Numbered from the stretch's first letter, positions 35,033 through 43,230 are shown. The stretch is 52,575 nucleotides of DNA from an uncultured Burkholderiales bacterium (GCA_903844825.1 CAIMVC010000170.1:1-52575), one strand, 5' to 3'. The notes: generated by a model not told the origin, from the letters alone. A program made the numbers and translations.

Positions 35033-35908
35033 TCAGAGCACCGCTACCGGGGCCAGCGGGCTGCCGGTAGCCCCGACGATGGGCAAGGGGCTGGCGATGA
35101 ATAAAAACTCGTGCCGGTCACTGGCCACCAGCGGGTCGAGCATCAGGCCTTCGAGTAGCGGGATGCCGAAGTCGCGAATGAGCAACTGGTGCACCGGAAA
35201 CACGGTGCCCGCAGCAAAGGGCATGACTTCGACGGCAAAGTTATCGGCGCCGATGATGGCCACGCCGGCGTCGGCTAGCCAGCGGGCGGCTTCGACGTCG
35301 ATGCCCGGCTCGATGTCAAACGAGGGATGCGCCACGCCTTTTTGCGACTCCAGCCAGCCGGTGCGCAGCAGCACCGCGTCGCCGCGTGCGGGCGTCACGC
35401 CGGCGGCGCTGGCGGCGGCTTGCAGATCAGCACGGCCGACCACCTCGCCGGGGGCCAGCATCCGCCCCATCAGTTTGACCAGATCGAGCAGCACGCCGCG
35501 GGTGACGATGGGCGGCATTTTTTCGACGCCGAGCTTTTCGGCACCGCGCACGCTGCGCACGTCGTTGCCAGAAAAACCGTTGTACATCTGGTCGTCATAC
35601 CAGGCGTGGCACAGCGCATCGACATGGGTGCCGATGTGCAGCGGCATCACGACCGTGTCTTCGGCAAACTGAAAGCCGCTCGGGCGTTTGCTGCCGGCGG
35701 CATAATCACCGCCGTCGCGGCCCATGAAGTGCTGCAGACCGCAGCGATGGCCGGGCACGGGGGTCTTGCTCGACAGCAGCTGCGCCAGTCGCAACACCTC
35801 GCCGGTGCGCACCAGGGCGGTGGCCCGCCGCACTTCGTCAGGGCCGATGTGGTTGATGGCGCCGCGTTCGTCGTCGGCACCCCAGCGTTTCCAGGCGTCT
35901 TGACTCAC
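35033..35908 (-). CDS. Cyclase family metal-dependent hydrolase (kynurenine-formamidase-like)
   Basis: The 291-residue protein has the cyclase/KynB metal motif HIGTHVDALCH at 91-101 (H91, H95, D97 and H101). Members hydrolyse amide, ester or cyclic carbon-carbon bonds with Zn or Mn. The true start is a GTG at 35906-35908 with AAGGGG about 5-6 nt upstream, right before the conserved WKRWGADDERGAINHI. The ORF track start at 36043 lies inside the flavin-reductase gene. It sits between that gene and the CaiB gene and may open a ring or cleave an ester in the pathway. The substrate is unknown. Confidence 0.9.
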   Translation of the reverse strand: MSQDAWKRWGADDERGAINHIGPDEVRRATALVRTGEVLRLAQLLSSKTPVPGHRCGLQHFMGRDGGDYAAGSKRPSGFQFAEDTVVMPLHIGTHVDALCHAWYDDQMYNGFSGNDVRSVRGAEKLGVEKMPPIVTRGVLLDLVKLMGRMLAPGEVVGRADLQAAASAAGVTPARGDAVLLRTGWLESQKGVAHPSFDIEPGIDVEAARWLADAGVAIIGADNFAVEVMPFAAGTVFPVHQLLIRDFGIPLLEGLMLDPLVASDRHEFLFIASPLPIVGATGSPLAPVAVL

Positions 35909-35954
35909 ATCATCCCCTTGGTCTTGGCTGTGCCGCAGTCGGTGTACGGCGCTT

Positions 35955-37052
35955 TCATGCTTTGTAGCCCAGGCGGGTCGACAGCCGCTCTGCGGCTTCA
36001 CGCAGGCGGGCAACGGCCGGGTCTGCCGCATTGAAGCTGGCATCGCCCATCATGGTCAGGGCCAGCACGATGGCGCCCGAGGCGTCAAAAACGGGGGCGC
36101 TCATGGCGTTCACCCCGAGCTCGTTGACGTCGGCGATGACGGCGTCTTCAATCGAGGCCAGCCGCATCTGGCGCACCTGCGCCAGATGCGCATCGACCGC
36201 TTCGCGCGTCTTGAAAGGCGAGTCGGGCAGGTGTTGCAAGGCGGCGATTTCGGCGTCGAGGTAGCGGCCCGTGAGCAGCGGGTCAGAAAACGCGGCAAAG
36301 ACCTTGCCGGTGGACGAACCCAGCAGCGGAATCACCATGCCGGCGCGCAGGCGCACGTCAAGAGGTTTGCTCGCCTCGATCCACCAGATCAGGGTCGGAC
36401 CCATATTGCCCCAGACACCCAGCCCGACCGTCTTGTCAGTCTCGCGGCTGAGGTCCTCCAGGCAGGGGCGGGCCAGATGAACGGCGCGCAGCGTGGCGAT
36501 ATTGCCTGAGCCGACCTCGCCTTTTTGGGTGTTGTCGTAGGGGTGCACCACCATGTAGCGCCCGGCGCCGAAGGCCAGTGGCTTGCGTGCGCTGCCCAGC
36601 AAGCGCTCGACGCGCCCGAGAAACAGCAGGTGGTCGCCGCCGGGGTAGGTCGCTTCGGTGCTGCATTCGAGGTAGGCGGCGCAACCGTCGATCAGCGGCA
36701 GGCCACCCAGGCCGGCGGTGATGGACACGCCATTGAACCGGTCATCGCCGGACTTGGCGAAGCGGTTGGAGACTTCGACCTGGTCTTCAGACAAGATGTT
36801 GACGACAAAGCGCTTGGCCCGGCTGTAGACGTCGAAGGTGCGTGCGTTCAGGCGCAGGCTCCAGACGATCAGCGGCGGGTCCAGCGAAACCGAGTTAAAC
36901 GAGTTGGCGGTCATGCCCACCGGCCGGCCCTGCTCATCGAGCGTGGTGATCACCGTCACGCCAGTGACAAAAGAGCCCAGGCAGCGACGCAACTCGGCCG
37001 GGTCGATGGCTGGCGGTGGCGCGGCGGGCGCCAAAAGGGGGTTGGTGGTCAT
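35955..37052 (-). CDS. Flavin reductase fused to an IclR-type effector domain
   Basis: The 365-residue protein has two domains. Residues 1 to about 168 form an NAD(P)H:flavin reductase of the HpaC/DIM6 type (LRRCLGSFVTGVTVITT, TANSFNSVSLDPPLIVWSL, GDDRFNGVSI). Residues about 180-365 match the effector-binding half of IclR regulators (LLGSSTGKVFAAF, LGVNAMSAPVFDASGAIVLAL). There is no helix-turn-helix, so it is not a DNA-binding regulator. The A. baumannii HPAH reductase C1 is a known analogue with a C-terminal sensor domain that lets substrate switch on flavin reduction. It lies next to the LLM monooxygenase (131 bp) and should supply it with FMNH2 or FADH2. Confidence 0.92.
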   Translation of the reverse strand: MTTNPLLAPAAPPPAIDPAELRRCLGSFVTGVTVITTLDEQGRPVGMTANSFNSVSLDPPLIVWSLRLNARTFDVYSRAKRFVVNILSEDQVEVSNRFAKSGDDRFNGVSITAGLGGLPLIDGCAAYLECSTEATYPGGDHLLFLGRVERLLGSARKPLAFGAGRYMVVHPYDNTQKGEVGSGNIATLRAVHLARPCLEDLSRETDKTVGLGVWGNMGPTLIWWIEASKPLDVRLRAGMVIPLLGSSTGKVFAAFSDPLLTGRYLDAEIAALQHLPDSPFKTREAVDAHLAQVRQMRLASIEDAVIADVNELGVNAMSAPVFDASGAIVLALTMMGDASFNAADPAVARLREAAERLSTRLGYKA

Positions 37053-37183
37053 GGTGGTGGCGTCTTTAGGTCGTCAAGATCGGGGTGCGGGCTCGGGGCG
37101 TCTTGCGCGTGGCTTGTTTGGGCGGTCGCGGTCGTCGGCTGCGGTTGTCGGCAGTCGCCGCCTCAAGGCGCTCCGGCCGCTCT

Positions 37184-38497
37184 TTAGCTCATCAGGTTGT
37201 CGCGGAAAGTCTGGCCGCTGTAGGCCGTGCGGAAAATACCGCGTTTTTGCAGCAGGGGCACCACCTGATCGACAAAATCGTCGACGCTGTCGGGGTTGGT
37301 GGTGGGGCTCAGGTTAAAGCCGTAACAGCCCGTCTCGCGCCAGATGCGCTCGAACTCGCTGGCGACTTGCTCGGGCGTGCCGATGATTTTTGGAATACCC
37401 ACCGACAAGGCCCAATTTGACGCCGCTTCGCGCAGCGTTAAGGTCTTGCCGTCGCTGCCGTTCATGAACACCGCCAGCAAGCCCTGCGAAGCCTGGGTTT
37501 GCAACTCGGCCAGCGGCTTGTCGGGGTCGAACTTGCTTAGATCGGTGCCGATGATGCCTGACAGGCGCGCCAGCGTGGCGTCCAGCGGGATGCGCTCGAG
37601 CAGTTCTTCGGCGCGCTGCCTGGCTTCGGCTTCGGTGCTGCGCACAATCGGCTGCAGGCCAAAAATGATCTTCAGGTCATCGGGGTTGGCGCCATGCTTG
37701 GCAGCGGCGGCGTGCAGGTTTTGCGTGCTCTTGATCATGCCGGGCACGTGGTTGTGAATCGCAAAGATCACTTCAGCATGTTTCATGGCGAATTCCATGC
37801 CACGCCCGGAGGAGCCGGCCTGAAAGCGCAGGGGCAGACCATACTTGGACGGCAGCACCGGCCCGACGGCCTTGCAGCTGAGGTACTTGCCCTGGTAGTC
37901 CACCGGTGTGATCAGGTCCGGGTTGGCAAACTGGCCGTTTTTCCTGTCCATCAAAATGGCCTGGTTCGGCACGCTGTCCCAGAGGCGGTAGCAAATTTCC
38001 ATGAACTCGTCGGCCTGGTCGTAGCGCTCGTCATGCGGGGTTTGTAACCCTAGGCCGTTGGCCAACTGCTCTGCCTCGCTGAAGCCGCAGACGATGTTCC
38101 AGCCCACACGGCCGCGGCTGAGGTAGTTCAGGGTCGAGATGCGGCGTGTGGCCAGGTAAGGCGTGGTGCCGGTGGTGGACAGCGTCACGCCAATGCCCAG
38201 GTGCGTGGTGGCCGCTGCCATGGCCGCCACCAGGGGCATCGGGTCATGGTTGGGCCAGGACACGCCGTACTGCACCGAGGGCACGGCGCTGCCTTTGTAG
38301 ACCGCGTGGGTGGCCGGGCTGTCGGCAAAGAAAACGCCGTCAAAACAGCCCCGCTCCAGGGTCCGCGCCACGTGCTGCCAGTAAGCAAAGTCCTGCAAGC
38401 CGTCGAGCTGCCCGTCGTTGGGGTCGGTCCAGCTCATGAGCGTGTGGGTGGTGGCCGTCGAGACCAGCATTTGCATCAAATGCATTTGAGATGACAT
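37184..38497 (-). CDS. FMN-dependent monooxygenase, NtaA/SnaA/DszA (LLM) family
   Basis: The 437-residue LLM-type TIM-barrel shows family features GCFDGVFFADSPATHAVYKG, GIGVTLSTTGTTPYLATRR, LSRGRVGWNIVCGFSEAEQ and QAGSSGRGMEFAMKHAEVIF. This group (NTA, DBT-sulfone, pristinamycin and related monooxygenases) uses FMNH2 from a partner reductase, which is encoded next door. It may cleave C-N, C-S or C-C bonds by oxygenation; the substrate is unknown. It is unlike the limonene-type LLM protein at 1635-2711. It lies 77 bp after the cupin dioxygenase gene on the same strand. Confidence 0.93.
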   Translation of the reverse strand: MSSQMHLMQMLVSTATTHTLMSWTDPNDGQLDGLQDFAYWQHVARTLERGCFDGVFFADSPATHAVYKGSAVPSVQYGVSWPNHDPMPLVAAMAAATTHLGIGVTLSTTGTTPYLATRRISTLNYLSRGRVGWNIVCGFSEAEQLANGLGLQTPHDERYDQADEFMEICYRLWDSVPNQAILMDRKNGQFANPDLITPVDYQGKYLSCKAVGPVLPSKYGLPLRFQAGSSGRGMEFAMKHAEVIFAIHNHVPGMIKSTQNLHAAAAKHGANPDDLKIIFGLQPIVRSTEAEARQRAEELLERIPLDATLARLSGIIGTDLSKFDPDKPLAELQTQASQGLLAVFMNGSDGKTLTLREAASNWALSVGIPKIIGTPEQVASEFERIWRETGCYGFNLSPTTNPDSVDDFVDQVVPLLQKRGIFRTAYSGQTFRDNLMS

Positions 38498-38574
38498 GGT
38501 GTGGGTCCTTGCAATGAAAGGGCGGAAATGTCGGCGCGTCGGACTGTAGAAGCCGTGCCTGCTTAATTAGCGGA

Positions 38575-39063
38575 TCAGCGAATCAGGGACTTGACGTAGT
38601 CATCGCCGAGGCCGACTTCGCGGCAATGCTTGGTGTAACGGTCCAGCCGCAGGAAGACGTCGTCGTAGTCCACAGCCTCGCCTTTTTCGTCCAGATAAAT
38701 CAGCGGGCCCATGACATGGAACAGCGCGGTCATCTTGCCGGCTTCAGGGTCGATGTACAGGGTATGGATATGGCCCGCCGGCTCATAAGCAAAGCTGCCG
38801 GCGCGCGAGACCCAGTCATGCTCGCGGTAGCCCCAGGCGCCGTCGAGGGTCCAGGCGGTGACGGGCGCGGCGTGGCGGTGGCGCTGGATGGTGCCCTGGC
38901 CGACGGCCTTGAGGATGCTGACCCAGCCGCCATTGGTGACGTCAAACATCAGCGGCCGGACCATGCCCATCTTGCCCAGCTGATACCACTTTTCGTCCTC
39001 CACCATCACGTCGGGCAGGAACATTTCCGGGCGGGTGTAGGGAGAGTTTTGAATATTGACCAT
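38575..39063 (-). CDS. Small cupin dioxygenase (2,4'-dihydroxyacetophenone dioxygenase-like)
   Basis: The 162-residue single-domain cupin reads IQRHRHAAPVTAWTLDGAWGYREHDW, giving a 3-His/1-Glu iron set (H62, H64, E81 and H98 or H100 in GHIHTL). Its length and layout fit the 2,4'-dihydroxyacetophenone dioxygenase family, which cleaves a C-C bond next to a carbonyl with Fe and oxygen, and it is also close to Dke1-type diketone cleavage. It is the first gene of the long minus-strand operon, directly after the promoter region with TACCGGTCGGTA. That position suggests it acts on the inducing substrate or a ketone product. Exact substrate not known. Confidence 0.85.
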   Translation of the reverse strand: MVNIQNSPYTRPEMFLPDVMVEDEKWYQLGKMGMVRPLMFDVTNGGWVSILKAVGQGTIQRHRHAAPVTAWTLDGAWGYREHDWVSRAGSFAYEPAGHIHTLYIDPEAGKMTALFHVMGPLIYLDEKGEAVDYDDVFLRLDRYTKHCREVGLGDDYVKSLIR

Positions 39064-39133
39064 GGCTTGATTCCTGGTGGTGGCGGGTTACTATGCGGTA
39101 GCGATTTAGGGTCTCACGTCCTGAAACCGGAGA

Positions 39134-39207
39134 GGTTTGTACCGAAAAGATGGTTTTGATTCCGAATGGTATTAGATGTCTACCGGTCGGTAAACTAGGG
39201 TTTGTAC
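39134..39207 (-). promoter_or_regulatory. Promoter region with TetR-like palindrome TACCGGTCGGTA
   Basis: The inverted repeat TACCG-GT-CGGTA lies at 39181-39192. It is flanked by a direct repeat GGTTTGTAC at 39134-39142 and 39199-39207 (65 bp apart). The 264-bp gap between the MerR stop and the cupin start is otherwise gene-free and less GC-rich than its surroundings. TetR regulators of acyl-CoA catabolism often bind ACCGACCGGT-like sites. The candidate protein is the TetR at 26280-27002. No convincing -35/-10 pair could be fixed by eye. Confidence 0.5.
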
Positions 39208-39327
39208 TTACTTTTTGCGTGCTGCCTTGCTCAACCGTCCGCCTAGCAGGCACTCCTACCCCTAGGGAGATCGACGGCTGTGTGGATGAATTGAACGGCT
39301 GTGCCGGCGTTGTCCTGACGCGCAGGC

Positions 39328-39789
39328 TCAGGCGCGTCGCCTGGCTTCGTCAGCAGACAAAGCGGTCATGAATTCAAAGAGGAAGTTGCAATCTTCGTCC
39401 TGCAGCACGCTCATGTCGCCGACGGCAACCGGTGCCACATAAGCACGAATTAGCTGCAAAGCGGCGATGCGTTCATCGATCTTCGACAGGACGTCTCCCG
39501 CCATTTTCTCAATGGCTTGTCGATCGAGTTGACCTTGATCGCGATCTGACAGCAACAAGGCGATTTCAGCCAGCGTGAAGCCGAGTTGCTTGAGATGCAT
39601 GATGACCTTGAGCCGGTCTGGCGCATCGCTGCCATATTGGCGGTAGCCGGCTTCATTGCGACTCTGGGGCGCAATCAGCCCGGCATCCTCATACAAGCGC
39701 AATTGACCACGGGTCACATTGGCGGTCTTGCACAAGGCGCTGGTCGTCTGCAAAGACTTGAAAGATTTCAAGGTGTTGACGTTTTTCAT
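39328..39789 (-). CDS. MerR family transcriptional regulator
   Basis: The 153-residue protein has a MerR-type winged helix-turn-helix (TANVTRGQLRLYEDAGLIAPQSRNEAGYRQYG, about residues 22-53) and then a helix LKQLGFTLAEIALLLSDRDQG. A dimerisation helix follows and no C-terminal cysteine cluster is seen. The single cysteine in EDCNFLF does not make a metal site. It lies just upstream of, and on the same strand as, the cupin-led operon, so it may control that promoter or the next genes. The effector is unknown. Confidence 0.92.
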   Translation of the reverse strand: MKNVNTLKSFKSLQTTSALCKTANVTRGQLRLYEDAGLIAPQSRNEAGYRQYGSDAPDRLKVIMHLKQLGFTLAEIALLLSDRDQGQLDRQAIEKMAGDVLSKIDERIAALQLIRAYVAPVAVGDMSVLQDEDCNFLFEFMTALSADEARRRA

Positions 39790-39841
39790 GGTTGGCCGCT
39801 GTCAGCTGTCCAAGTCCAGTCGATGGCAACAGGCATGGACG

Positions 39842-40936
39842 CTAGGGCTCCAGCTTTTCGAACCTGGCAACCAGACCGGCGTTGCGCAGCGGCCACGCGT
39901 CCATCGCCCGGTAGTGACCGGCAGCAATGCCGTTCAAAAAGGCCAGCGCCAATTGGCGTGTGGCAATTTTGACCTTGGGGTTCAAGCTCAGGCCGCCGGT
40001 GCCGGCGCGGTCGGTGAAGATACTGTGCGACCCGTCCTTGAAAACGGCGAGCATCTTGGCTGCCGCACGATCGCCGCCCATGGCTTTGAAAATGTCCATT
40101 CGGTCCTGCAGGCCAGAGACGTAACCCGGGATCTGAATCACGTCCTCTGTGGCGGTGATGTGGAGTGTCGGAACATCAATGCTGGAGAGAATTTGCCTGG
40201 GATCCCCCATGCCATAAAAAGGGGGTGCTGAAATGAGAATGGCAGCGCTGATTCTGGGGTCTCGCAGCGACAAGCTTTGCCCGTTCTGCCCCACCTGAGC
40301 GCCCGCAATCAGCATCGTGGTGTTGGCGCCGTAAGAGTGACCGGCGGCGACGATCCGCCGGGTGTCGAACCGTGCACCGCCTGGGGCGGCCAGAATCTTG
40401 TCGAGCGAATAGCGCAGGTCATGCACCCGATTGAGCGCCTCAGAAGCCTGCGCGGCATCGCTCAAGCGCCCTGGCAGGGCCAAGGGATTGCCAAACCATA
40501 GCTGACGGTCGCTGCCCACGTGCTGCACATGCAAGCTGCCGTAACCGTGAGCGGCGAAGTATCGTCCGAGGTAGCTGTAGCCGTCCCTGGACCCCCCGAT
40601 TCCGTGCGAGAAAACCACCAGAGGCACCAGGCCCGGCACAGCCCCTGAGGCGGGCAGATACAGTTTTGCGGGAACCCTGCGTTGGCGCTGGCTGTCGAAC
40701 CAGTCGAAGCTCTGGGCGGTGAACAGGGAAGCATCTACTTCCAGCGACTCGGGCTCGGGCGGCGCCAAAGCCGCTTCCGGTTGCGGGCTTTCGCGGTCGC
40801 GCGCGCCAGCCGGGCTGAGCATGGCGAGACAGACAGCCAGCACACCCGCCAGCCACACCATGTTGCGGTGGGGGATCGTGCTGGGTAACCGGTTGGGAAT
40901 GGGGTTGGGATTGGGTTTCATGGGGATTAAATTCAT
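39842..40936 (-). CDS. Secreted alpha/beta hydrolase (dienelactone-hydrolase/PAF-AH-like)
   Basis: The hydrolase of about 364 residues has a hydrophobic N-terminal segment (MVWLAGVLAVCLAMLSPAGA) that acts as a signal peptide. The catalytic domain shows VVFSHGIGGSRDGY for the oxyanion region and AAGHSYGANT as the nucleophile elbow, with a histidine near DGSHSIF. The start is uncertain: ATG at 40936 or 40921 are both possible, and the track gives 40966. The stretch after the start codes KPNPNPIPNRLPS from a G/T-rich repeat. It is probably exported to the periplasm. It is not clearly part of the catabolic operons. Substrate unknown. Confidence 0.85.
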   Translation of the reverse strand: MNLIPMKPNPNPIPNRLPSTIPHRNMVWLAGVLAVCLAMLSPAGARDRESPQPEAALAPPEPESLEVDASLFTAQSFDWFDSQRQRRVPAKLYLPASGAVPGLVPLVVFSHGIGGSRDGYSYLGRYFAAHGYGSLHVQHVGSDRQLWFGNPLALPGRLSDAAQASEALNRVHDLRYSLDKILAAPGGARFDTRRIVAAGHSYGANTTMLIAGAQVGQNGQSLSLRDPRISAAILISAPPFYGMGDPRQILSSIDVPTLHITATEDVIQIPGYVSGLQDRMDIFKAMGGDRAAAKMLAVFKDGSHSIFTDRAGTGGLSLNPKVKIATRQLALAFLNGIAAGHYRAMDAWPLRNAGLVARFEKLEP

Positions 40937-41104
40937 CCTACACCCGGTACCGGGGTACCAGGTCAAGGCTTTTCAATGGCCCTGATTTCAATGCTAAATC
41001 CGGTCAGCCGCGGCCGAGTTCCTAAGCCACCAAAATCCTTGACATGGCACCTAGGTGCCGGGTTTTTAATCTCCCGACTGACACACACACTTTGGAGATT
41101 TACC

Positions 41105-41902
41105 TTGGTCGCACCCCCCACACACCGCAGAGCCGCACTCATCACTGGCGCGTCGTCAGGCATTGGCAAGGCGCTGGCCCATCACTTTGCGCAAGACGGG
41201 TACCAGCTCGTGCTGGCCGCCCGAGGCGTAGCGAAGATGCAGGCCTTGGCCGATGAGCTGCAAAAGCGATACAAGGTGAGCGTCACCGTCATCGGTGCAG
41301 ATCTCGAAACCAACGATGGTGCTGCGCAGCTGCACGCCGACATCAAAGCGCGCGGCATCGTCCTGAGCGCCTTGGTCAACAACGCCGGGTACGGCGCCTT
41401 TGGCGAGTTCAAAGACGCGTCGCTGACGACGGGCTTGGCCATGATGCAGCTCAACATGAACACGGTTGTCGTGCTGACCAAGCTCTTCATGCCCGATTTG
41501 TTGGCCACGCGCGGCAAGATCTTGAACCTGGCATCCACGGCGGCTTTTCAGCCGGGCCCCTACATGGCGGTGTACTACGCTACCAAGTCATTTGTGCTGA
41601 GTTTTTCGGAGGCTATGGCGTCTGAGCTGGAAGACACCGGGGTGACCGTGACCGCGCTGTGTCCTGGACCGACGGCATCGGGCTTTCAGAACAAGGCCGA
41701 CCTGGGTAACTCGGCATTGGTCAAGGGCAAGAAACTGCCCTCCTCAGAAGAAGTTGCCGCCTTGGGCTACCGCGCCATGCAACGCGGGCAGCGGGTCTAT
41801 ATTCCTGGCCTGGTGAACTGGGTCATGGCGCAAAGCATGCGCCTGACACCCCGCAATTTGGCCACCAAGGTGGTCAAAATATTGACAAGACCTGTCGCCT
41901 AA
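41105..41902 (+). CDS. SDR family oxidoreductase (YqjQ/DltE-like)
   Basis: The 265-residue short-chain dehydrogenase has TGASSGIGKA, NNAGYG and YYATKSF (Y-x3-K). Catalytic serine lies in LASTAAF. The C-terminal tail is basic and hydrophobic (LVNWVMAQSMRLTPRNLATKVVKIL), as in the COG0300 group. The track starts at 40976, but a TTG at 41105 has a GGAG site 7 nt upstream and stands right before the conserved RRAALITGASSGIG core, so I choose it. It is followed 10 bp later by a small membrane protein gene. The substrate is unknown. Confidence 0.87.
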   Translation: MVAPPTHRRAALITGASSGIGKALAHHFAQDGYQLVLAARGVAKMQALADELQKRYKVSVTVIGADLETNDGAAQLHADIKARGIVLSALVNNAGYGAFGEFKDASLTTGLAMMQLNMNTVVVLTKLFMPDLLATRGKILNLASTAAFQPGPYMAVYYATKSFVLSFSEAMASELEDTGVTVTALCPGPTASGFQNKADLGNSALVKGKKLPSSEEVAALGYRAMQRGQRVYIPGLVNWVMAQSMRLTPRNLATKVVKILTRPVA

Positions 41903-41912
41903 AGGCCGCACC

Positions 41913-42401
41913 ATGATCAACACCATGAGCAGCTACTTCAGCGCAGAAAAGCAGGAGAGTTTGATTTTTATAGCCGTTGGCCTGGTGGCCATTGGCATCA
42001 GTGCATGGCTTTGGATGAGCGGACATCGTCTGAAATCCATGGCCTATCCGCTGGTGGTCATTGCGCTGCTGCAAATGGTGGTGGGGGCTTCGGTCTACCT
42101 TCGCACCGACACGCAGTTGCTCGCCTTGAGCGCTCAGTTGAAGGCACAGCCCGAGGCATTGAAGGCCAACGAAACCGCCCGGATGCAGACGGTCATGAAA
42201 AACTTTTCGATCTACAAGGCGGTCGAAATGGTGCTGCTGATCGTCGGTGTCGGCATGATTGCCTTTTTGCAGCGCCACGACGTGGCTGCCGGTATCGGCA
42301 CTGGCCTGGTCTTGCAGGCTGCCTTTACGCTGGCGCTGGACATCTTTGCCGAAGCCAGAGGTGCCGACTACTTGTCGGCACTCCGTTCGCTACCCGGCTG
42401 A
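41913..42401 (+). CDS. Small four-helix membrane protein, unknown function
   Basis: The 162-residue protein has four predicted membrane segments, near residues 17-35, 44-62, 103-120 and 126-145. A charged loop (LKAQPEALKANETARMQTVMKNF) separates the second and third. I recognise no family. It lies 10 bp after the SDR gene and is probably co-transcribed with it. The regular codon use and the alternation of hydrophobic and polar stretches support a real gene. Confidence 0.75.
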   Translation: MINTMSSYFSAEKQESLIFIAVGLVAIGISAWLWMSGHRLKSMAYPLVVIALLQMVVGASVYLRTDTQLLALSAQLKAQPEALKANETARMQTVMKNFSIYKAVEMVLLIVGVGMIAFLQRHDVAAGIGTGLVLQAAFTLALDIFAEARGADYLSALRSLPG

Positions 42402-42481
42402 AGCGCTGCGAGCTGTCGGCTGATCAAGGCCCGCTGCTTGTGCCTGGCAGCAGCAGGCCAAGGACCGATAACTCCGCCTTG

Positions 42482-42985
42482 TCAGTCGATCACGAAGACG
42501 CGGATCAGCACCGCTTGTCGTGCCGGCATGAGCGGCTGCAGGGTGCCAATCAAAATCCGCCGGCTCAGCCAGGCAAATGGGCCTTGCGGTGCGGTCACGC
42601 GGACCAGGGAGCGCGCGTAGCGCTGGCCCGGCGTGCTGACCTCGTCAATCAGAACCTGGTTGTGCACGGTCAGCAGCGTGCCGTCTTCGGCCTGCATGTC
42701 GTACAGGGCGTCGAGTTCGCGCACACCGTCGCTTCGCTGCAACTGGCGGTCGGCGCCGCCGGCCAGCACCCGGCCTTGCAGGGCCAGGGCGCCAGCGGCA
42801 GGGCCAGCCCAAAACACGCCGCCGGTGATCGGAATCAAACCGCGCGCGCCCAGCGGCCCGGTACCGAGATCCTGGCGCGGTCCAATGTCGACCAGGGCAT
42901 GCCACAGCAAGCTGGCAGCAGGGTTGGGCACAGGCTGGGAATGCGCCAGCGTTTGGGCCAGGGTCAAGTCGGAAGGCAGGTTCAT
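42482..42985 (-). CDS. DUF3237 family protein
   Basis: The 167-residue protein matches DUF3237: LGTGPLGARGLIPITGGVFWAGP, then a DGVRELDALYDMQAEDGTLL middle and a C-terminal RRILIGTLQP. The family forms a small beta-barrel and its function is not known; members often lie near aromatic-compound genes. The ATG at 42985 is preferred; the track adds 53 codons upstream that read as low-complexity. It is convergent with the membrane-protein gene and divergent from the Bug gene. Confidence 0.87.
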   Translation of the reverse strand: MNLPSDLTLAQTLAHSQPVPNPAASLLWHALVDIGPRQDLGTGPLGARGLIPITGGVFWAGPAAGALALQGRVLAGGADRQLQRSDGVRELDALYDMQAEDGTLLTVHNQVLIDEVSTPGQRYARSLVRVTAPQGPFAWLSRRILIGTLQPLMPARQAVLIRVFVID

Positions 42986-43121
42986 GGCGTGCTCAAGGTC
43001 GGTGGCGAAGTGGATTGGCGCGGAGCAGTTTAGCGGTCTCGTGCGCCGGCCTGTCCCGGGCTGCTGCCGGGCCACCCGGCGCTTCGCGTGCCGCTTATCA
43101 GGATTTACCCGTGGCCACCTC

Positions 43122-43147
43122 AAGCGGCCACTTAAAGCGGCCACTTA
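43122..43147. repeat. Perfect 13-bp tandem duplication (AAGCGGCCACTTA x2)
   Basis: Two adjacent identical copies lie in the 245-bp gap between the DUF3237 and Bug genes, with a partial third (TGGCCACCT) before them. They are about 85-110 bp upstream of the Bug start, so they could be a regulator site or simple slippage. The rest of the gap holds a good AGGAG site before 43231 and an AT-rich stretch. Confidence 0.8.
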
Positions 43148-43230
43148 TGGGCCGAAAATAAGCACGCTGGCAGGCGCAAGGCATCCCGCGGGCCACTGGA
43201 CTTAAAAAATTAAATTACAGGAGACTCCTC

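Noticed and set aside
39851-39860. TTTTCGAACC, and other TTCGAA sequences at about 9876 and 27284, as further operator sites
   Set aside because: They lie inside coding sequence, lack the TTCGA-N4-TCGAA repeat and lack a partner box at 24 bp.
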